DNA from: an uncultured Clostridia bacterium | GTDB taxonomy: Bacteria; Bacillota; Clostridia; HGM11514 | Reading direction: 5' to 3' | Assembly: GCA_902478725.1 (NCBI GenBank) | Contig: CABSMD010000011.1 | Coordinates: 1-28,693 of the forward strand | DNA length: 28,693 nt | Shown: positions 23,785 to 28,693 of the stretch, one piece after another | Layout: the number at the start of each line of letters is the position of its first letter | How positions within the stretch are numbered: position 1 is the first letter of the stretch | Program-made: the position numbers and the translations under genes | Notes under the pieces: generated by a model | Database searches by the model: none | What the model saw: the letters and a program-made list of their open reading frames with translations, nothing else | What the model was told of the DNA's origin: nothing

Positions 23785-24099
23785 CTACAGCTTGATTTCA
23801 ATATCAACGCCTGCAGGTAAATCAAACTTCGTCAGCGCGTCCACCGTTTTTGCAGTGGGAAGCAGGATGTCGATCAGGCGCTTATGCGTCCTCTGTTCAA
23901 ACTGCTCGCGGGAATCCTTGTACTTATGCACCGCACGCAGGATGGTGATGACCTCCTTGCGGGTGGGCAGGGGAATCGGTCCCGAAACCTTTGCGCCGGT
24001 CCTCTTCGCCGTTTCCACGATCCTCTCCGCCGTCTGATCCAACAGCATATGGTCGTATGCCTTGAGTCTGATTCTGATTTTGTCCTTTACCGCTGCCAT
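23785..24099 (-). CDS. rpsJ: 30S ribosomal protein S10 (uS10)
   Basis: The 104-residue protein has DKIRIRLKAYDHMLLDQTAE, SGPIPLPTRKEVITILRAVH and the end LPAGVDIEIKL. S10 is in the head of the small subunit and is also NusE in antitermination. It is the first gene of the cluster; AGGAGGCGAAAC precedes the ATG at 24099. The str-operon genes (rpsL, rpsG, fusA, tuf) that often come first are not present upstream. Confidence 0.98.
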   Translation of the reverse strand: MAAVKDKIRIRLKAYDHMLLDQTAERIVETAKRTGAKVSGPIPLPTRKEVITILRAVHKYKDSREQFEQRTHKRLIDILLPTAKTVDALTKFDLPAGVDIEIKL

Positions 24100-24465
24100 T
24101 TGTTTCGCCTCCTATAAAAAATTTGCGACACGCACAACAGTGGAAATTCTGTACACTTATCCGGGTGTGTCATCATCCCGCATAATGAAACCCACTTCAC
24201 GTGGGCTAATCAGCAATCCTTCTCCCTGTCTTACCGGCAGGACTTACATGTCCGCGCCTGACGGCCGCCATGCAGTATCCCCGAAACTGACAGCATCTGC
24301 GCTTTTATGGAACGCAAATGGTCTGGATTTACGCTTGTAAACGCCTTCTTAGAGGCATGTGTACAGTGACCCTGTCGCCCGGTTTTAAAAATCGGACATT
24401 CTCCACGGAAATTACCCGCAAACCTCACGGCAACCTCCCGTTTCATCGTATGCCATACGTCACAA
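24100..24465 (-). promoter_or_regulatory. Long 5' leader of the S10 operon
   Basis: Between the promoter (24472-24500) and the rpsJ start lie about 365 transcribed bases with no convincing gene. Local hairpins are visible: GCCCAC/GUGGGU (stem 24191-24205 with a five-base loop) and CCUG/CAGG near 24215-24245, besides the possible attenuator nearest rpsJ. Such length is unusual for a simple leader and suggests autogenous control, most likely by L4 or another protein of the operon. No T-box sequence or known metabolite riboswitch core was recognised. Confidence 0.6.
24113..24171 (-). terminator. Possible attenuator hairpin just before rpsJ
   Basis: On the transcript GACAC (24171-24167) pairs with GUGUC (24131-24127), extended by two pairs past a two-base bulge, and ACAG (24152-24149) pairs with CUGU (24140-24137) nearer the loop. 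The hairpin is followed by GCAAA and a run of six U (24121-24116), then the ribosome site. The stem is interrupted and only moderately stable, so termination here is a hypothesis. Confidence 0.3.
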
Positions 24466-24471
24466 GGATAG

Positions 24472-24500
24472 ATTATATACGATACTGCACCAAATTGCAA
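24472..24500 (-). promoter_or_regulatory. Sigma-A promoter of the S10-spc-alpha cluster
   Basis: On the minus strand TTGCAA (24500-24495) and TATAAT (24477-24472) are separated by exactly 17 bases. The -10 is perfect and the -35 matches five of six. A run of A/T lies just upstream (24501-24536) and may act as an UP element. Transcription would start near 24465. Confidence 0.82.
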
Positions 24501-24533
24501 GCTTTTTTTTCAAAAAAAACAGCTTTTTTTCCT

Positions 24534-24562
24534 TTTACTTTTCTCTCCGTTTATTATATACT
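24534..24562 (+). promoter_or_regulatory. Probable promoter of the pseudouridine synthase gene
   Basis: TTTACT (24534-24539) and TATACT (24557-24562) are separated by 17 bases. The -10 matches five of six positions, the -35 is partial. The start would be near 24569, almost at the ribosome site GGAGGTGA (24569-24576), so the leader would be very short; an alternative start further up is possible. Confidence 0.45.
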
Positions 24563-24581
24563 AAAAACGGAGGTGAAAGCG

Positions 24582-25565
24582 GTGAAAACAGTCACAATCG
24601 GGCCGAACGACGCCGGACAGCGGCTGGACAAGTTCTTGCAGAAATACATGCCTGCCCTGCCGGTTTCGATGATGTATAAATATATTAGGAAGAAACGGGT
24701 GAAGCTGAACCGGAAAAAGGCAGCGCCCGATACAAAATTATGGGAGGGAGACGTACTCGACCTTTATATCAGCGACGAGTTTTTTGCGAACGGCGGTGGA
24801 ACCGACGGGACTGGCGGCAAGGCGGCAGAGGCCTTTTATACCCTGCGCCCAAACCTAGAGATTGCCTATGAGGATGCGCATATCCTGATCGTAAACAAGC
24901 CGGCCGGTGTGGTGGTGCACGAGGATGAGCATGAAAAGCGGTACACCCTGATTGACTACATAAAGGCCTATCTCTATCAAAGCGGCTCCTACCGGCCGGA
25001 GGAGGAAAACTCCTTTGCGCCCGCCCTGTGCAACCGGATCGACCGCAACACCAGCGGGCTGGTGATCGCCGCCAAGACCGCCGAGGCGCTGCGGGTGATG
25101 AACCAAAAAATTCGGGATAAGGAGCTGTCAAAATATTATCTCTGTATCGTGCATGGGGAACCGTCCCCCGCCCACGGCACAATCAAGGGATTTTTGAAAA
25201 AAGATGCCGGAAAAAATAAGGTATTTGTCTTAAGCAGACCGGAGGAGGGGGCGCGTACCGCAATCACAAAGTACCGGACGCTGGAAACCAGAGGCCCCTT
25301 AAGCCTGCTGGAGGTGGAATTGATTACCGGGCGGACGCACCAGATCCGGGCGCACATGGCTTCGATCGGGCACCCGCTTTTGGGCGACGGCAAGTACGGC
25401 ACCAATGAGCAAAACAAGCCGTTCGGCGCGAAGCATCAGGCGCTGTGCGCATACAGGCTGATATTTCATTTTACCACGCCCGCCTATGGGTTGGATTATT
25501 TGAACGGGAAAACGATCGAGCTGTCCCAGGCAAGGGAGCAGCTCGGATGGACGTTAGAAGGATAG
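24582..25565 (+). CDS. RluC/RluD-family pseudouridine synthase
   Basis: The 327-residue protein has an N-terminal S4 RNA-binding domain (RLDKFLQKY to EGDVLDLYI, residues 14-63) and the RluA-type catalytic domain: NKPAGVVVHED (105-115), RIDRNTSGL (152-160, catalytic D154) and GRTHQIRAHMASIGHPLLGDGKYG near residue 250. It isomerises uridines in rRNA, probably 23S. The GTG at 24582 is eight bases after GGAGG; the longer frame from 24318 runs through the S10 leader and both promoters and is not credible. Exact target uridines cannot be told. It diverges from rpsJ and overlaps the next convergent gene by 12 bases. Confidence 0.93.
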   Translation: MKTVTIGPNDAGQRLDKFLQKYMPALPVSMMYKYIRKKRVKLNRKKAAPDTKLWEGDVLDLYISDEFFANGGGTDGTGGKAAEAFYTLRPNLEIAYEDAHILIVNKPAGVVVHEDEHEKRYTLIDYIKAYLYQSGSYRPEEENSFAPALCNRIDRNTSGLVIAAKTAEALRVMNQKIRDKELSKYYLCIVHGEPSPAHGTIKGFLKKDAGKNKVFVLSRPEEGARTAITKYRTLETRGPLSLLEVELITGRTHQIRAHMASIGHPLLGDGKYGTNEQNKPFGAKHQALCAYRLIFHFTTPAYGLDYLNGKTIELSQAREQLGWTLEG

Positions 25566-27335
25566 CGTGGTATGCAAGGTATTGCCCGGTGCCGCGATGT
25601 GCGCCGCGCGGTATTCGCCGCTGCGGTTGGCGTAACGCTCCGGCGGCACGGTTAGACAACCGTTCGTGGATACGGTGTAACAATATCCGCCCAGGGTCAC
25701 CCGCGCGGTATGCTCCCCCACCTCAATTTGTGTGGTATCGCGCCCATTTGTCACCAGCAGGGGGACGCGGTAACACAGCCCATCCGCGCCGGACAGCACG
25801 GTATCAATGGCCACGCCGGAATGGTCTATGGTATAGGTCTCCTCTACGGAGACCTTTTCTTTATTAATAGAAGCTTCTTCTGTGCTGGAAGCTGCTTTCA
25901 TCATGGAAGCTCCTTCTGCCTGATAGGTTATGCGGAACGAGACTTGTTCGGGCGACTCGTCCAAAATTTCCAAAGTATGCGCCGCACCGGAGAGCTCGGA
26001 AAGATATGTTACATTTTCTCCGTTTGTCCAGCCGGGGCCAATGGCAAGGTTGGTGGTTTGCGCACCCTGCGCGACCGTATAGTTCGGCGTGGCGGTCAGG
26101 GGCAGGGACAGCCCAAGCTCGGTCGGCGCGCCCGCTTTATGAATCCGTCCCAGGCCGGTGGAATCATAGTGAAAATCCGCGGCGGTATCCAGCTCCACCG
26201 AATAGCCGGCACAGTTGGCGAACACCTTATTGAACTCGGAGGTGGTGGTTAAGACGTATCCTCCAAGCTCCGCGGGCGCGGGCGACTCCTCGATCGAATC
26301 GTCCGCAAACAGGCAGCCGATTGCCAAAAAACTGCCCAGGGTAATCATATATTTCGTATAGTAGCCATAGCCCTCACAGCCAACCTCCGGCTGGGGATAG
26401 AAATTTTTGATATGCTTTTTGGCGCAAAGCCACCGGCCGATCGTTTGAATGGCAAGGTGCGCGGCGCGCTTATACGCGCCCGCCAGCACAAGATCGCCGC
26501 GCTGTTTCCAGCGCACGGCCTCATACTCGCAGTTGGAGGCGATGAGCGCCTCATTGAACAGGTATTGGTTCGATCGGCCGCCATAGGGCAGCTGGAACGC
26601 CGCCGATTGGGTGAACAGGGTCATCAGGCCTCCGTCGGCCATTACGCAATCCAAATCTTTGGCAAACGCGCCCTGGTAGCTGCTTCCAAGGATCAGCTGC
26701 ATCTGCACGCGGGTGGTCAAGTCATACAGGATAGGATTTTTCTTTCCCCATCCCTCGTCTAAGTACATGCCATTTTCATCAAACTTTTGCAACTGTGCGG
26801 GCCAGCATTTTTGAAAATAGGCGGTTGTATCGGTCATCCCCTCGGCCTCCCGCAGCGCCTCGCCCGCCATATTATAAATATTGATGTTATTATTTTCGCC
26901 GGTCGTATATTTGAAATACTCCTCCGGCGTGACGCGGGACAGGGCTTCCCGCCATTTTCCCAGCGTTTCAGAACTGACGCGGTTTTTCATCAGGCGGTAG
27001 GCGATTATCAGCTCTTTTACCGAAAAGTCCAGCTGTTGTTGCTTTTTCACCTGCGGGAGCGCGACGCAGGCGCGGGTCATCATTTCCTCCCACAGCGCAC
27101 TATAGCCCGGCATTCTTCCGGCGGACAGAAGCAGAGATAAGGAGCTGAGCAGACGGGAGTAGGACTGGATGTCGTCCGCCGCCTCCATCCGCGCCATCTC
27201 CTCCTTCGGGTAGGCGCGGACGCACTGCTCGATTACGTCGAGATAATACTCTTTTGTAACCCCCGTCCGCTTGAAGCCGTCCGGAAGCGGGCGTTGCAGG
27301 ATTTTTTGAAGCTTTTGTTTTCTATTTTCTTCCAT
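25554..27335 (-). CDS. Unrecognised 593-residue protein, possibly a helical-toroid glycan-active enzyme
   Basis: I do not recognise this protein with confidence. Roughly residues 1-345 are helix-rich with repeated aromatic and acidic positions (for example NNINIYNMAGEALREAEG, PYGGRSNQYLFNEA, NFYPQPEVGCEGYGYYTKYM). Residues after about 360 are beta-rich (NYTVAQGAQTTNLAIGPGW, VRVTLGGY-type strands). This helical barrel plus beta-sandwich plan resembles heparinase II/III-type lyases and some (alpha/alpha)6 hydrolases, but no catalytic motif is certain. There is no signal peptide. The ATG at 27335 follows GGAGA at nine to ten bases. A sigma-A promoter lies upstream. The nearby rhamnose isomerase fits a pectin or rhamnose-glycan role, which is inference. 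Confidence 0.8.
   Translation of the reverse strand: MEENRKQKLQKILQRPLPDGFKRTGVTKEYYLDVIEQCVRAYPKEEMARMEAADDIQSYSRLLSSLSLLLSAGRMPGYSALWEEMMTRACVALPQVKKQQQLDFSVKELIIAYRLMKNRVSSETLGKWREALSRVTPEEYFKYTTGENNNINIYNMAGEALREAEGMTDTTAYFQKCWPAQLQKFDENGMYLDEGWGKKNPILYDLTTRVQMQLILGSSYQGAFAKDLDCVMADGGLMTLFTQSAAFQLPYGGRSNQYLFNEALIASNCEYEAVRWKQRGDLVLAGAYKRAAHLAIQTIGRWLCAKKHIKNFYPQPEVGCEGYGYYTKYMITLGSFLAIGCLFADDSIEESPAPAELGGYVLTTTSEFNKVFANCAGYSVELDTAADFHYDSTGLGRIHKAGAPTELGLSLPLTATPNYTVAQGAQTTNLAIGPGWTNGENVTYLSELSGAAHTLEILDESPEQVSFRITYQAEGASMMKAASSTEEASINKEKVSVEETYTIDHSGVAIDTVLSGADGLCYRVPLLVTNGRDTTQIEVGEHTARVTLGGYCYTVSTNGCLTVPPERYANRSGEYRAAHIAAPGNTLHTTLSF
25869..25922 (-). repeat. Three imperfect 18-bp tandem units inside the 593-residue protein gene
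   Basis: Three adjacent 18-base units each begin with (A/G)GAAGCT(T/G/C)CTT-like sequence (25869-25886, 25887-25904, 25905-25922). On the minus strand they encode EGASMM, KAASST and EEASIN, a six-residue period. The segment sits between two strands of the C-terminal domain and looks like a recently expanded surface loop. Confidence 0.55.
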
Positions 27336-27368
27336 ATTATACCATCTCCGTTGAATATATTCTTATTT

Positions 27369-27397
27369 ATCTTACTCTATTCAAGCTTTGCTGTCAA
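27369..27397 (-). promoter_or_regulatory. Probable sigma-A promoter of the 593-residue protein gene
   Basis: On the minus strand a perfect TTGACA (27397-27392), 17 bases, then TAAGAT (27374-27369). The start would lie near 27362, about 27 bases before the ATG at 27335. Confidence 0.65.
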
Positions 27398-27490
27398 ACC
27401 GTATGGCAAATGTAATACAGACAGGCTTCCTTTTTTCTGCTATTATGACAATGACAGGTTGTATAGTTTTGTCACAGCAACCCTTCACCT

Positions 27491-27540
27491 TTGCAACTGT
27501 TAAAATTTATATCCTTATATTATAATAGCTTCAGTTGTAA
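27491..27540 (+). promoter_or_regulatory. Promoter of the XRE regulator flanked by an inverted repeat (possible operator)
   Basis: A perfect TATAAT lies at 27521-27526 with a weak -35 (TGTTAA, 27498-27503) 17 bases upstream. TTGCAACTG (27491-27499) and CAGTTGTAA (27532-27540) are inverted copies with one mismatch, bracketing the -35 and the transcription start. Such arms around a regulator's own promoter suggest autoregulation. The centre-to-centre distance of 41 bases is about four helical turns. Confidence 0.45.
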
Positions 27541-27562
27541 ACCCATATAAGGGGGAGTTCTC

Positions 27563-28105
27563 ATGAATATTGACGACGAAATCAAAAAAATCGCCTTCCG
27601 GCTGCGCAGGTTTAGAGAAAAAAACAACATGTCACGGGAAGAGTTTTGCGAAAAAACAGGAGACAACGTGGAATATTGGGGATGCATTGAACGGGGTACA
27701 CGAAGCATCAGCTTAAAGAAGCTGATAAACGTCTGCCGGACCTTCCATATTAGCGCAAGTGAGTTTATCGACGGGAAGTCGAATAAAAATAGTTATGAGG
27801 TGAAAAAGCAGCTCATTTTGGTAGAATTTCAATGCTATATACAGGAAAACCAGCAGGAATTAACCAATGAGGGGTATGAAATTACTTTCATGGAGGAGGA
27901 GCCGATTCGGATTCGGTATCACGGGGGCGATTACCGCGTGACGGTCAAACAAAAGCTGGGAGATTTTTATTTGCAGGTCACGCCCTACAACCATGCCTTT
28001 TATTCCACCTTGTATATGGGCAAGGTCAGTTTCGCTCTTATATTTTTTGCAATCTCCGACAACGACAAGATGATTAACAATACGATGGACAAGGGAATAA
28101 AATAG
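27563..28105 (+). CDS. XRE-family helix-turn-helix regulator with unknown C-terminal domain
   Basis: The 180-residue protein has an N-terminal XRE/Cro-CI helix-turn-helix (RLRRFREKNNMSREEFCEKT, then VEYWGCIERGTRSISLKKLINVC; residues about 13-60). From residue 80 onward comes a mixed alpha/beta region that I do not recognise (QLILVEFQCYIQENQQ, IRIRYHGGDYRVTVKQ), perhaps a ligand or oligomerisation domain. The ATG at 27563 follows GGGGGAG at about six bases. The stop codon lies in the left arm of a terminator. It stands between the 593-residue protein gene and rhaA and may regulate either, or itself. Confidence 0.82.
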   Translation: MNIDDEIKKIAFRLRRFREKNNMSREEFCEKTGDNVEYWGCIERGTRSISLKKLINVCRTFHISASEFIDGKSNKNSYEVKKQLILVEFQCYIQENQQELTNEGYEITFMEEEPIRIRYHGGDYRVTVKQKLGDFYLQVTPYNHAFYSTLYMGKVSFALIFFAISDNDKMINNTMDKGIK

Positions 28106-28132
28106 AAGCGCCGCATAGGGCGCTTCTATTTT
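28099..28132. terminator. Bidirectional terminator between the XRE gene and rhaA
   Basis: AAAATAGAAGCGCC (28099-28112) pairs perfectly with GGCGCTTCTATTTT (28119-28132) around GCATAG. It has T-runs on both strands and contains the stop codon of the XRE gene (28103-28105). It also lies about 30 bases beyond the rhaA stop. Confidence 0.94.
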
Positions 28133-28163
28133 ATCCGGCGGATCCGTCCGCCGCCGGCAGCGC

Positions 28164-28693
28164 TTACCGATTGGCAAGCACGGTATTTTCATATTCCTTT
28201 GCTTCCTGTATCCACTGATGGCCGGAGGGCACATCATACTGCTTGCAGTATTCCTGCCAGACCTCGCGGAAGGGATAGAACTTCAATTCCTCCAGCATTG
28301 CAAGACGGGTGGTAAAGTCACCGGCCACTTCGGAATATTGCAGCATTGCGGTCGGCTCCAGCATCGCGTACAAAATTGCTTTGAGTGTGCTGCGCATCCC
28401 GATCGTCCAGGCCGCGATCCGGTTGATGCTTCCGTCGAAGAAATCAAGCGCGATATGGGTTTTATCCAGATACCCGCCGCGCACCAGCTCCTGCGCGATC
28501 GCTACCAGCTCATCGTTATAGATCACGACGTGGTCGCTGTCCCACCGCACCGGACGGCTGACATGCAACAATATTTCATCCATGAACTGGTAGAGGGCCG
28601 ATATTTTATCCACAATGCTCTCGGTCGGGTGGAAATGCCCCGCATCCAGGCAGACCAGCTTTTTATTCTTTAAGGCATAGCCCATATAAAACT
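28164..28693 (-). CDS. rhaA: L-rhamnose isomerase, C-terminal part (5' cut by window end)
   Basis: About 176 C-terminal residues of a protein normally near 420 are present, and the frame is open to the window edge. LVCLDAGHFHPTE, LLHVSRPVRWDSDHVV, LDFFDGSINRIAAWTIG and LLEPT are hallmarks of RhaA and include the aspartate and histidine metal ligands of the two-metal site. The enzyme converts L-rhamnose to L-rhamnulose, the first step of rhamnose breakdown. The ATG at 28685 is internal, not the start. Kinase and aldolase genes would be expected beyond the window. Confidence 0.95.
   Translation of the reverse strand, partial: FYMGYALKNKKLVCLDAGHFHPTESIVDKISALYQFMDEILLHVSRPVRWDSDHVVIYNDELVAIAQELVRGGYLDKTHIALDFFDGSINRIAAWTIGMRSTLKAILYAMLEPTAMLQYSEVAGDFTTRLAMLEELKFYPFREVWQEYCKQYDVPSGHQWIQEAKEYENTVLANR

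Noticed and set aside
24100..24465. T-box or metabolite riboswitch in the S10 leader
   Set aside because: No T-box core or other riboswitch consensus was recognised; context favours ribosomal-protein control.
24231..24500. Open frame of 89 codons on the minus strand within the S10 leader
   Set aside because: It begins inside the -35 element, has no ribosome site and no recognisable features; treated as untranslated leader.
24318..24581. N-terminal extension of the pseudouridine synthase frame
   Set aside because: It crosses the S10 leader and both promoters; a GTG with a strong ribosome site and family-consistent N-terminus lies at 24582.
27336..27562. tRNA or small RNA gene in the divergent gap
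   Set aside because: No cloverleaf or conserved RNA motif seen; the stretch is explained by two divergent promoters and repeats.

Overview
The window looks like chromosome of an endospore-forming, Gram-positive Clostridia-type Firmicute, probably a gut anaerobe assembled from a metagenome or a Nextera-prepared library. The evidence is a complete S10-spc-alpha ribosomal cluster in Firmicute order with zinc-type S4, S14, L36 and L24, a KOW-domain gene between map and infA, a BofA-family sporulation gene, an oxygen-sensitive glycyl radical enzyme pair, strong Shine-Dalgarno sites and many TTG/GTG starts. Genus cannot be fixed from the sequence.

Layout. (1) Bases 1-48 are an Illumina Nextera i5 adapter, not genome. 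(2) 49-1375 (+): the 3' end of a glycyl radical enzyme and its radical-SAM activase, which look more AT-rich than the rest and end in a perfect 16-bp palindrome shared with the convergent bofA gene (1389-1643, -). (3) 1743-6803: a small glycan locus. A GH29 alpha-L-fucosidase and a GH4 NAD-dependent glycosidase (-) diverge from an alpha/beta-hydrolase esterase and an AraC regulator (+); the + pair has a perfect-consensus sigma-A promoter. (4) 6815-8248 (-): a small alarmone synthetase and a secreted LysM-CAP protein. (5) 8423-24099 (-): 32 co-directional genes from rpsJ to rplQ, covering 27 ribosomal proteins plus secY, adk, map, a KOW protein, infA and rpoA (the ribosomal total includes rpmJ). 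They are read from a promoter at 24472-24500 through a leader of about 365 nt and end at a strong terminator (8373-8404). (6) 24582-25565 (+): an RluD-family pseudouridine synthase. (7) 25554-28693: an unrecognised 593-residue protein (-), an XRE-type regulator (+) and the C-terminal part of L-rhamnose isomerase (-), cut by the window end.

How it fits together. The main block makes the translation machinery, the SecYEG core, RNA polymerase alpha, and the enzymes for N-terminal methionine removal and adenylate balance. The flanking genes suggest use of deoxy-sugar (fucose, rhamnose) and uronic-acid glycans. No complete undescribed system is evident. The most interesting unexplained signals are RNA structures inside the ribosomal cluster (rpmJ-rpsM, rpsD-rpoA and the rpsJ leader), the unusual glycyl radical motif, and the unrecognised 593-residue protein. 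No tRNA, rRNA, CRISPR array, transposase or phage gene was seen.
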